64,000 nt of DNA from Botryosphaeria dothidea (taxonomy: Eukaryota; Ascomycota; Dothideomycetes; Botryosphaeriales; Botryosphaeriaceae). The position numbers were made by a program, and so were the translations under genes. The notes below the pieces were generated by a model. It did no database searches, was not told the origin of the DNA, and saw nothing but the letters and a program-made list of their open reading frames with translations. The stretch spans positions 5,332,001-5,396,000 of the forward strand of contig WWBZ02000001.1 of assembly GCA_011503125.2 (NCBI GenBank). Reading direction: 5' to 3'. Shown piece by piece: positions 1-9,827 of the stretch (positions are counted from its first letter, which is position 1; the number at the start of each line of letters is the position of its first letter).

Positions 1-1380
1 GGCCATTCCCGATGTCCCCGAGTCCCAGTCTTACTACGCGATCGTAGCGCTCTCTGCGCGTCAAATCATGGCAGCCTACACCCTCACGGTTCCTCCCGAC
101 TTCAATTGTGGCAACTCCTCTGAGCTCTACAGCAAGTCAGAGCCGTTCATGTTCCAAAAAGAGATCTCGTCTAACGGTAATATGAATACCGTAGACGTCT
201 TGGTAAGAACATCATAATTCTAACTTGTCGATGAAGTCGAATTGACATTCGGTAGTACCCCGCTATGCCCTTCTTCCTTTACGCCAACCCCAATCTGCTC
301 AGATTCGCCATGAACCCCCTCTACTACAACCAGGAGTCCGGCTTCTACCCTCGCATGTACTCAATGCACGACCTGGGAGCCCACTATCCAAACGCCACCG
401 GTCACGTGGAGGGCACCGATGAGCAGATGCCGGTTGAGGAGTCCGGTAACATGCTGCTGATGACCTACGCGTACTACAAGTTTACAGGAGATTCGAAGTA
501 CTTGAAGGACCATTACACGAAGATGTACCAGTGGGCGCAGTTCCTCATTGAATACACTTTGATCCCTTCCACCCAGCTCAGCACGGATGACTTCTTGGGA
601 TCCCTTGAGAACCAAACCAACCTCGCCATCAAAGGTATCGTCGGTCTCCAAGCCATGGCTGAAATAGCCGAGGTCGCTGGAAATAGCGCCGACTCTGCCA
701 ATTTCAGCGCAATTTCCACTTCCTACTACCAGGCTTGGGAAGAACTCGCCATCGACCCTACGGGAACGCACACGGTCCTCGCGTACCAGTGGCGTAGCTC
801 CTGGGGCCAACTGTACAACTCGTACCCCGACAAGCTGCTGAACCTCGGCGTCATCCGGCAGGAGGTCTACGACATGCAATCCACCTTCTACGCGACCGTC
901 AGTCAAGTCTTCGGCCTCCCGCTCGACAACCGCCACTCGATCACCAAGTCAGACTGGGAGATGTGGACGGCGGCGACATGCGCGCCGCACACGCGCCGCT
1001 TCATTGTTAACGCCCTCGCCTACTGGCTCAACAACACGGCCACCGACAAGGCCTTCACCGACCTGTACGAGACCATCGCCACCGGAAACTACCCGGAGAA
1101 CCCCAAGGTCACCTTCATCGCCCGCCCCGTCGCCGGCGGCCACTTCTCCCTGCTCGCGCTGCAGAAGGCCGGCGAAAACGCTACCACTGGCACCGGCGAC
1201 GGCGGCACCTTCCCTGTCAACGGCACCCAGCCGCTGCCGCCGGGCGAGACCAGCCTCTTACCCATCTCGCCCACTCCCAACCCGGAGAACGCGCCGACGA
1301 TCACGGTCGAGTTAGGAACTGCCGTCCCGTCCAGTAGCGGCGTGTTGGTGGCCACTTCGGCGGCGGCATCGTCGTCGTAG
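1..1380 (+). CDS. GtaA-type glutaminase, secreted (5' end outside window)
   Basis: This is the C-terminal part of a fungal glutaminase A-like protein (DUF4965/DUF1793 family), which by family knowledge hydrolyses extracellular L-glutamine. The open frame enters at base 2 and runs to 202, where a donor (gtaaga) opens a 53-nt intron (203-255) with a ctaac-type branch and tag acceptor. Exon 2 (256-1380) resumes in frame as YPAMPFFLYANPNLLRFAMN. Family-type segments are YSMHDLGAHYPNATGH, EGTDEQMPVEESGNMLLM and the closing RPVAGGHFSLLALQKAG. The last 70 or so residues are a Ser/Thr/Pro-rich tail with no hydrophobic anchor. The stop codon is the first unit of a (TAG)9 microsatellite. The signal peptide and N-terminal domain lie left of the window. 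The family call is from remembered motifs, not a search. Confidence 0.88.
203..255 (+). other. Intron in glutaminase gene
   Basis: A 53-nt GT-AG intron with donor gtaaga and acceptor ggtag. Splicing joins a frame open from base 2 (ending in VDVL) to YPAMPFF in the same phase. Without it the upstream coding segment would end at a stop. Confidence 0.85.
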
Positions 1381-1404
1381 TAGTAGTAGTAGTAGTAGTA
1401 GTAG
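1367..1404 (+). repeat. (TCG)n/(TAG)9 trinucleotide microsatellite spanning the stop codon
   Basis: Serine codons TCG lead directly into nine consecutive in-frame TAG triplets (1378-1404). The first TAG is the glutaminase stop. The repeat continues in the same register into the 3' UTR. Confidence 0.95.
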
Positions 1405-4400
1405 TCGGAGGTTTGCATCTTTGGCCATTTGGTTATGGTTTTGTTTGGTGTTTTTATTTGCTGAGATATCATATCTTACGAAAGATTTATCGAAAGAAAA
1501 TGGCAGTACCATGATTAGCGGAGTCAATTCTGAAGTTTACCAATCAAATGGAGTGCTTCATTTACGGCAACGTGTATTCTTTCCAAGGTCCAATGTGCTT
1601 GGCTTCGATGGTGAAGGCGCCAGCAAAGCTTGAATGTCTGGGGGGGTGACCAGGCTGGAGGCAAATGGTGCGTCTGGCCACGGCGGCAGAAAGTCTTAAC
1701 GAGGGCCGTATACTGACTGAGCAACACCAGCAAATTTGCAACAGAATTCTCCAGGTGCGACCGGCGACGAGGGGGCGGTGTGGCACCGTTTCGGAGGCGG
1801 AAATAGATGATCTTTATGGTGTAAGAGTGAGCTACCGCCGGCGCGTTCGTATCGCTCTCAGCAAAACAAGAAGTGCTGCGCTGAGCGGCGCACGCACAGG
1901 GGTCGAATGGCACATTCAAACATTAAACAGTATACGCTTCACAGCGTGGGGCTTACGCTGGCGCTGCTGACTGGCGCTGGTGTCGGTGCTGTCCGTCCGT
2001 TTCGCACATCAAGGCCGCAAGAATCGCACGTCTTGCTCGCGAGTTCTGGGGAATCTGCAATTCCCCCAAAGTATGAAGCGCTGTTGAATGACTGTTCTGG
2101 AACTAATTCGGGAGACATCGTGCCAGCTAAAAGGCCGTGAGCAGCTGAAGAAATGGTCTCCTGCTATCTGACGGAAGAGTTGAATTGGTAGTGGCATCAT
2201 GGTTGGATGCTACTTCCGACATGGTGTACGGTGTCTCAGAAACGGCATCGCCGTCGTCATCGGTGATGTTCGGAGAGGTGGTGAGGAAAAGGCAGAGCTG
2301 AGAGATGAAGGATTATTAGGCTGCCGTGAAGGTGTTAACGAGGTGCTGAGGAAAGGTGGGAGTGATAAGCGCGGGATGACATTGTAGGAAGGAGCGAGAT
2401 AGGGTGTGGAGCCACCTCGTTGAAGAGCTAAGCCTCAGACACAAGTGATAGAAGGACTAAGGTCTGCTCCACGATTATGGTGTGAGTCTTTTCTTCAGAC
2501 AATGCAATGCAGTGGAGAGTGAAAAGGACAATGAAGCGGGAAGCTGCTCAGAAGACCCTGTGATCCGAGGCGTCGAGTCAGGCCCGCCGGACGCCTGTTC
2601 ATTCGATGATATGAACGACATACCAACCTTTGTGAGGAAATTTGCATTTCGCCGGAGCTTCAGCGAGACCAGGTACAAGAATTAAGTGATGCGATACATA
2701 CCTTCTTTCATAGTCTGTTACTACCCTGCCCGACAGACTCACTCCTGCCCTTGCTCAATCAAATTCGGCACTTCTTGATCGGCACTATTTGAGCACGATC
2801 TCATCATCGTCCATAGCGGTGTTACATTTCTTGCAGTAGCTTGGAAATAATATCCTGTTGTGATGAGTACAACTTCGCGCAGAAGGACAAGTGTGAAATA
2901 TGATGACTCTTCACGCTTTTCCTGAACTCCGGTCTACTCCAGCACAAACTTGCCGGGTAATAGCTTTGCTGATACTTCTGTAGTACGTCGTATCAAGATT
3001 ATTATGCCATTGTGTTGCGTAGCGTTGCTAAGCTCGGAAGTCTGAGCACCATCAACGGTTGGAGAAAATGAGAACCGCTACATTTCAAGAACAACCACGA
3101 GGAAAGCTCCGTGATAGTCGAGAGCAACCGTCTTACCGGATGACGTGGAAGCCAGACCGCTCTCCGGGTATAAGCCTCCAAGGGATTGGGGGTTGGCACC
3201 CGAGAGGAGAATTCTCCGAGAGCTTTAATGGAGATGAACCTGTCTTCGGACATTGAGAGAATATGGATGCGAACATCGTTGTTTTGTTATCTAAGGCGTG
3301 AGGTAATCGTGGGAGACTCACTGGAAATTCGGTAGGACATGTCCTGACTGCGTATAGACGGAGGCCTTCACCTCATGGCGACCAAGAACCTCAACCCCCA
3401 CGAAGGATCGAAGTCCGGCGCCGACGCCCCATCCTCCTCACGCAAGCCGGCCGGTCCCATCCATAGCCTCGTGGCGTAGGAAGCTGGCTTCGCAAGCGAG
3501 ATAGCAGCAGGCAGGCGAGATGAGGGCGCCAAACCCATGCCGACGATCCACCAAAAAGTCACTCGATTCCCCATTCCTTTATCCCCAGTCAGAAAAATGC
3601 ATCGTCAGCTGACGATTCACGAAGCTCGAATATTGCGCGTACCGTCCAACCACCTCGCTCGGCCGTCCCCAACTTCGGACGTCGCAAAAATTTATTTCTG
3701 CCTCTTGCAGTCGCTATTGCCATGCGCGTCTTAGGGATCTTTCTTCCTCCTCCTCCTCCTCCTCCTCCTCCTCCTCCTCCTCCTCCTCCCCCCCTCCTCG
3801 TATGCGCAACATTCTTGCGAAGACGAGCACTATGCGCATTAACGCTTCCCTCTTCGTATTTGGAAGTGCGACGTCCGGAAGGGCCCGAATCGGGCAAGGG
3901 TGACTCCGCTTCCAGACGCATGCCGTCGCAGTTGCTGGAATTTCCGGAAATTCGTTCCTGTCCAGAGCGACCTGAGGGGACGAAAGATGTCCTGGCATTC
4001 AATGTCCACCGCCTTGGGATAGCTTAAGGCTGGCCCGTCGGATCTCGCATTGCTGGCGATTGTGGGGGCGTGTGAGATGCGGCTGCGTTATCGTGGGGCC
4101 GACGGGCGTGTTGCTGGTTTTGGCCTTGACATATGGCGCCTGATTGGTGGAATTGATTCACCTGTTTCGGAAGGAGCTGCCTTGCCGCTGCGTGGACCAC
4201 GGATTCTTGATGCTAGACTGCTCGCTGGATTGCGCGGCTTCTGGGCATCCGGCTGTCGGAGTGAAGGTAGTACCGCTCATATCCCTCTCGGAACACTCGC
4301 TCACATCTTGACGAAATCGAAGGTCAACAAAAGGAAGGTGCCGCGGAAGGGCTTGTGCTATCAACTGCATTGCTCGCGGTGAAAAGACGCAAGCCAAATA

Positions 4401-4672
4401 TCCTCACTTTACAATACATCGCAGCAGCATCCGTACAAGACAGAACGTCTCAAAAGCTTACAGGTCAACAATCATCCCCTCAACCCCAAAGTAGTGCTGA
4501 CAGATCAGCAGAAGAGAAGGTCATAACACATACATGCCCTCTCTTTTGAAATCCTCGCCGAACACCGCCAAATCCTAAGCCATTTAACCCATTCAAACCA
4601 AAAAAGCATACACTTACACACAGGTCGAATTGAACATCTCTTTCCCAAGCCCGTACATCCGCACTGGCGATA
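1405..4672. other. Intergenic, no supported gene
   Basis: About 3.3 kb between the glutaminase stop and the 3' end of the polymerase gene. Only short overlapping ORFs on both strands are present, without recognisable motifs or convincing splice structure. A 67-codon ATG ORF at 2482-2685 (+) has slightly protein-like composition but no supporting exon. A (TCC)n tract lies at about 3744-3789. The stretch must hold the 3' UTRs of the two genes that end towards it. Confidence 0.6.
3744..3789. repeat. (TCC)n trinucleotide repeat
   Basis: About 15 TCC units running into a short C tract. It gives artificial poly-Pro and poly-Gly or poly-Glu ORFs in the overlapping frames. Confidence 0.95.
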
Positions 4673-7600
4673 TTATAATCTACCCCAGCTCCCTGGTCCG
4701 GCCACGCCATGTTGCTGCTGCTGGGCAGTGCTCCAATTGGCCCTGCTCTTTCCCCATTTACGAGAGTATGCGCTGTCCCAGTCAATGGGTAACAAGTGCG
4801 CCACTTGTGACTGATAATGCGGAGGCTTCGGGACGTTCTTCTGCGCCTTCTTCCACGCGCTGCTAACACTTGCCGACGTTGAGCGCTTCGTACTAGACGA
4901 TGAGGAGCGCGATACGGGCTCTTTAGGCGGACGGATACTCTTGATTATCTCGGCGAGCTCCTTGTCATCCGCCGTGATTTGCGCACGCAGGAGCGGAAGG
5001 TTTGTGGTGCGCTGCAAAGCCGCCATGACGGATTCTCGCGGTTGGTATGCTACTGCCTCAGGCTTGGGCTCTGTTTCGGGGTCGGGGACAATGGCTGGGT
5101 CGAGGCGGGCTTGATCGCCTTTCTCAAGTAGACTGAGGATGTCGAGACTTTCGCCCGGATCAATGGGTGTGGGGTGTGAAGGGGTTACGCAGTCCATGTA
5201 CACCTCTTTTCGTAAGATGTGATCAATATCGACGGCGCTGAAGTAAGCGCACGATTGAGGCAAGTCGTCGATACCGACCTGCTGGCTGAACATCGCGCGA
5301 GTCCAGATGTTTGCGACCTGCAGCGCAAGCGCTGTGCGGTATTTGTCTTTTTCTTTCACGAGGTAACGGATCTCGTCGTGCACAGTGAGTGCGAGACGTG
5401 CCTGAATGTTGAATCGCCGGGTAAGATAATCCATGGAGACGATCAGGAGGTGAAGGTAGTCAACACCAGAAGATTGGATGGCCCAGTTGATGCGAGACGT
5501 TATGAAGCTTCCCTTAGTCAAATAACGTTTCGTCAGTGCTTCAGTGATGCCGGCGCCGAGGACCGGAGTACGAGGCTTCTCTTGTTCAGCAAAATCCTCC
5601 AGCTTATTGAAGACGAATGATTCCGTTCCTCCTCGCCAAAAGCCTCTGTCTTGAAGGAGTTTCCGTAAGGTTTTTTTGCCCTTGGTCTCTTGATAGAGTT
5701 TCGACGCTGTCTCTGTTGTCTGACCTTCTGTCAGGCTCGGGTTGAACTGCCTGAGTAAGGTGGCGGCAAACTTGAGGCCAGCGCCGTAAATTCGGCCGTA
5801 ATTGAAAACCTTCGCATCGTTCCTTGAAATGCCCAGGATGTTGGCTGTCCGTGAGTGCAGATCAGTCCCAGCAGCCTTGGTCCCCTCAAGAGTCATGAAG
5901 CCAATTGCATTGCCGCCGTGCAGTTTGAACTGTGCATCTCCGATGAGACTAGCGATCCACAATTCTTCCGAATCGACATCCGCACCCACAAAGCAGTAAC
6001 CGGGAGGTGCCTTAACCATCGACTTCAGCTCGGAACCAACTCTGTTCTTCTTGGCATTACTTGCGGTTAACCAAGTATTCTCGACTGCCCGTCGCGTGAT
6101 GGTACCCATAGGGATAACCTGAGGAAGAATGTACCCGACCTTTGGGTCGGAGGTGCCGCCATTGATTGGTTCATTGTTGACCAGCGCCTCGCCCTCAAAT
6201 ACAGCCATTTGCGATCTAATACGGTCCCTGGCGCTGATCCAGTATGAGCATGAGGCGTTCATTTCTAGCGCCTCTTTTGCGTAGGTATATTGGGAAGTCA
6301 ACCGGCCATTCTCGAAGAACTGCTGGTAACTCTTCGCAAGAGGATTGGTACACCGGGCAGTCGGCCCGTCTTTATGGGGAATCTTTAGGTAATGGTGGTC
6401 ACGATCGAGGCGTAAAGTGGAATTCTCGTCCTCTGACATGTCGCAAAGAGCTGCTTTCATTTCGTCCGAAAGTTCGGTGTCCTTCGCAGGGACACGGTAC
6501 GTCCAGCCAAACTTGTCGGTCCAGAAAAGGGGGTAGCCATCCCAGGACAGTCGTAGGAGTAATGGGGCTATCCTTGTCCTGGTAGTCAAGCTGATGGGTC
6601 CGGTGCTCTTGGAAAACAGGTCCTTGTACCATTTCGGCATGCCAGGCTTCTTCTGCCGTGCAGCTGGCCTCGGAGGGTCATTCTTCTTCTTTCCTTTGAC
6701 CATCTTGATTTCCTGACCCGACCAGTCCAGCTGACTTAGCCAGGGATCGTTCTGATAGTGACCCGGGTCTGCTTTTACTTCCAATGCCTTCTCCGCCAGG
6801 TCAACCAATCGCCGCTGGACCTCCTCGGAGAGTCTCTGATAGGTGGCTTCGGCGTTGTGGATGTAATCGTTCCAGGACTCGTTGATGGGAAGAATTTCAG
6901 TGCCCATGAAGCGCAACGCCGCAAAGCTGACTGGATGTGGACAGAGTTCGTGAAAGAGGGGGAATACTTTCTGGTACACTCGGTGGGTGATGTGTACGTC
7001 AGCAGCGCAGTAATCCAGAAGTTCGCCAAGCCTTTCCCTGACTCCAGCGCGGTCAAGCTCGCCGAAGAATTCTCTCTGAGCTTTGTCGATAGTAATGTTG
7101 CAATGAAATTTGGCCACGTCGCGCAGTGAGTTAACGGAGCTTCTCCCAATCCAAAGTTCCTCCTCTTCATCACTGAGCTGTCCCGATTGTAGTAACGAAT
7201 TGAGATCAACATTTTCGTCGGAGGCAGCAATCTTGTCTCTCAATTCCCGCTCTTTCCTATGTTTCATCCACTTGGGCCGTTGGCGTGAGCACATTCCATT
7301 GACGGCGACGTGAAGCGACATTGTGTCCATGAAAAAGTTGTTTGTCTGGCGCAAATTGTACTCCTCGGCTATTCTCGCTCTGTCGTAGCCAATGTTGTGT
7401 CCGACGATGATCCTGGGCTTTTTCGGATCTCCGAGAGGAATGAGGTGGCGGTCATTCTCCGATTCTCCCAGCAGCCAAGGAGATATCCAAGAATACCAAG
7501 CAGTAGGGCTTGCCGCGCAGGCCATGCAGGCAAACGATGTCTCTTTCCACATGACTTCGACATCGAAAGTCAGCAGCTGCTCGTCCGGCGCATCCACAGC

Positions 7601-8198
7601 CTCCCATGTCCCGTCCGGATTGTACTTGGTCCACCCGCTCCTCTCGACCCATCGCGGCCTTTCAGGCGGACCCTTCAACACAAAATCGATGGCTAAGTCT
7701 AGGTAAGGTTGCGCAGAGTCCATTCCTAGCCTGTGGAAGTGTTCGTCTAAAGTCTTGGAGTCGCCCTGGAGTGGCGGCATGTCGAAGCTGATGGGCGGCG
7801 ACGAGTCTTGGTTTTTCCCAAACAGGTCATGGCGCTTGAGATGGTCGATTGATAGGTCCACGAGTTCTTGCGGCGGCGGCTTGGCCTCTGAGGGGAAGAT
7901 CTGGCGATGCGCATGCTCGCTGAGCTGCTGGACTCCCACGTGGTTAACGCGCGCATTGGACGAGACTGTTTCGCAGCGTCAGCGGACAAGCGCACATGGT
8001 GTGGCGGAGGATTCGTAGAGTGTGCGCACCAAGTAGACTCCTTGAGCGCTGCCTGCCCTTGGCGGCGGTCTCGGGCTGCTGCGCATAGAAGCGCCGCGAA
8101 GCGCATGATGTCGAAGATGGCAAGCAGAGGCGCAGCAGCGACGACTGGAAGGCCGGCTTGCAGGGTGCGACGCGCCAGTGAGTCGCAGAGAGCATCAT
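4673..8198 (-). CDS. mip1: Mitochondrial DNA polymerase gamma (Mip1)
   Basis: Family A replicative polymerase of mitochondrial DNA with 3'-5' proofreading. Two exons are inferred: 8198-8030 and 7965-4673, giving about 1153 residues. Exon 1 encodes a basic, Ser/Leu-rich presequence starting MMLSATHWRV and ending near RRFYAQ, typical for matrix import. Exo I (LLTFDVEVMW, about 188-195), Exo II (VGHNIGYDRARI, about 244-255) and Exo III (DYCAADV, about 374-380) are present, followed by polymerase motifs A (VGADVDSEELWIAS, about 716-729), B (RNDAKVFNYGRIYGAG, about 771-786) and C (TVHDEIRYLV, about 917-926). A long Ser-rich C-terminal extension ends in QQQQHGVAGPG, as is common in fungal Mip1. The ATG at 8198 was chosen because the upstream in-frame start is not ATG and the presequence fits. 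The gene is divergent from the RING-protein gene. Confidence 0.95.
7966..8029 (-). other. Intron in mip1 after the presequence
   Basis: On the minus strand a frame encoding the presequence must join the frame encoding RVNHVGVQQLSEH, since an in-frame TGA lies about 43 nt upstream of the latter. Donor gtgcgc at 8029, branch-like ctgac, and acceptor aaacag at 7966 give a 64-nt intron and preserve phase 1. The donor is a weak match, so a nearby alternative is possible. Confidence 0.65.
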
Positions 8199-8534
8199 AC
8201 GGGGGGCATTTCGCGGTGGGCGACGTGTGGTGAGAGGCAAAAGTCGGCGAGAAAAAAGCAGCGTGGTGCAGTGTCGCGGAATGCGGGTGGTGGAGCTCTC
8301 TCGCGCGCGTCATGAGTGGATGCGCTGCAGTCTGGGCGCGCCCAGAGCTGTGCTGTGCGACGGAACGGGCGCCCTGCGCAGGCTCAACTCCATCCATTTA
8401 ACAATCAATTGCCAGGAGAGGAGTATCGCGAGCGCCAGGGACACGCCTTTGACACCGGCGCTGGCCTTGGGCGTTCCCTTACCATTGTCCTGCCCGCAGC
8501 TCTCCTGCGCATTCCATAGCCTTCTGTCGCCGCC
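8199..8534. promoter_or_regulatory. Divergent promoter between mip1 and the RING gene
   Basis: A 336-bp head-to-head spacer that must contain both 5' UTRs and core promoters. No TATA box was seen. The right half is pyrimidine-rich on the + strand, as is usual ahead of fungal start codons. Confidence 0.6.
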
Positions 8535-9827
8535 ATGTCTGCCCGTCCGCTCGCTCACAACTCCTCGCCAGACCACCAGCAGTCTGCAGCACTCCCACCC
8601 CCGCAGCCGTCATGGTCCTGGGACGCCATTCCCTCTTCCTCACCCTCGCTGCCCGGCCGCCACGAGGCCATCCAGCAGCTGACCCTGCCGCCGATGCACA
8701 TGCAACAAGACCCCGACTCCGACCTCGACCCTGCGAATAATGCCCCTCAGCCCGAGCAGTCTGCCAGTCGCTCCAGCTTCCTCGCCCATATTTTGAATTC
8801 GGGAGAAGACATGCCAGGTACCCGACGACCCGCCGCCACTTCGAGCAGTCGCCCTCCGAATCCGCCGTACACCCTCTCACGTCCTGCGCACCCGCCACCC
8901 ACGCACTCTTCAGACAGCAGCACACAGCACGATCCGCGCTTGCACGCAAGCCACGGTTACGTAGACCTCACGCGCGAGCAGTCCCCGCCCATCAGCCAGG
9001 AACGCTCTACCCTGCGAACCCTCCACCACAACCTACCCTCCGCAGTCGAAAGTCCTCGCAACACCAACTCTGTGCCAAGCCCTTTCGAACCCGCCTCTCT
9101 CTCTTCTTCACCCATGGCTCCCACCCGCCGTCGCAAACGCGAGTCCACCTCGCCGCTGTTCGTACCTCTCAGTCCGTCCCCGAAGCGAGCCAAACGGAAC
9201 GATGACAGCAGCAGCGGCAGGCGGGGGAGCAGACAAGGTGCCACCGGCGGTCCGAGCAACGCTGCCGCAGAAGTTGAGGAGATCGAGCGGATAGACCTGT
9301 TGAACGACGACACCCCGCTGGCCGAAGCTCTGCAAAAACAACGCGCCGAGCAAGTCAAGGCTCAGCAAGAGTCCCAGAACGGTGCCGACGCTCTGCCGCG
9401 CCTGACAACCATCACATGCGTCATTTGCATGGACACCTTCAAGGACCTCACTGCCACCGCATGTGGTATGTATCCGCCTTTCCCCAGTTTTCGCTTCCTC
9501 CCAGAGCCTTCGGGCATCCCGGAGAACCATATCTATTCGCATTATAGCCCGTCCCACTTTCCTTCCATTTTCGAAGTGAGCCGTTTGCTGATGACGTTAT
9601 TTTTTGTTCCCTCAGGTCATCTCTTCTGCCACGAATGTCTCATGGAAGCTCTCATCGCCGGCGAAGCCCGCGCTGGCCCAGGCGAACCCAAGCGTTCTCA
9701 GTGCCCCGTCTGCCGTAAAGCGCTGTCGCGCAACAAGACCGGTGACATCATCCCGATTCTCATGAAGCAGGCCCTTGCAACTCAGCCGCGGCGCCAGAAA
9801 GCCACCACGACCACGGCGCCTGCATGA
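8535..9827 (+). CDS. C3HC4 RING-finger protein, probable SUMO-targeted ubiquitin ligase (Slx8/RNF4-like)
   Basis: Exons 8535-9465 and 9616-9827 give about 380 residues. The start gccgccATGtct has a good context. A long disordered Pro/Ser-rich N-terminus leads to a C-terminal RING at about 295-342: CVIC, then CGHLFCHEC completed across the splice junction, then CPVC. Spacing C-x2-C...C-x-H-x2-C-x2-C...C-x2-C fits C3HC4. Two acidic or hydrophobic patches resemble SUMO-interacting motifs (YVDLTREQ near 141 and RIDLLNDD near 251). The order of SIM-like motifs followed by a C-terminal RING matches Slx8/RNF4-type nuclear ligases that ubiquitinate sumoylated proteins. The RING is visible directly; the STUbL role is inference. 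The intron is divisible by three and stop-free, so an unspliced reading frame stays open but carries a split RING. Confidence 0.82.
   Translation: MSARPLAHNSSPDHQQSAALPPPQPSWSWDAIPSSSPSLPGRHEAIQQLTLPPMHMQQDPDSDLDPANNAPQPEQSASRSSFLAHILNSGEDMPGTRRPAATSSSRPPNPPYTLSRPAHPPPTHSSDSSTQHDPRLHASHGYVDLTREQSPPISQERSTLRTLHHNLPSAVESPRNTNSVPSPFEPASLSSSPMAPTRRRKRESTSPLFVPLSPSPKRAKRNDDSSSGRRGSRQGATGGPSNAAAEVEEIERIDLLNDDTPLAEALQKQRAEQVKAQQESQNGADALPRLTTITCVICMDTFKDLTATACGMYPPFPSFRFLPEPSGIPENHIYSHYSPSHFPSIFEVSRLLMTLFFVPSGHLFCHECLMEALIAGEARAGPGEPKRSQCPVCRKALSRNKTGDIIPILMKQALATQPRRQKATTTTAPA
9466..9615 (+). other. 150-nt intron inside the RING domain
   Basis: Donor g|gtatgt after the third zinc-ligand cysteine and acceptor ccctcag before GHLFC. 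Removal restores CGHLFCHEC. Length 150 with no stop in frame means the retained form would carry 50 extra residues. Confidence 0.9.
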
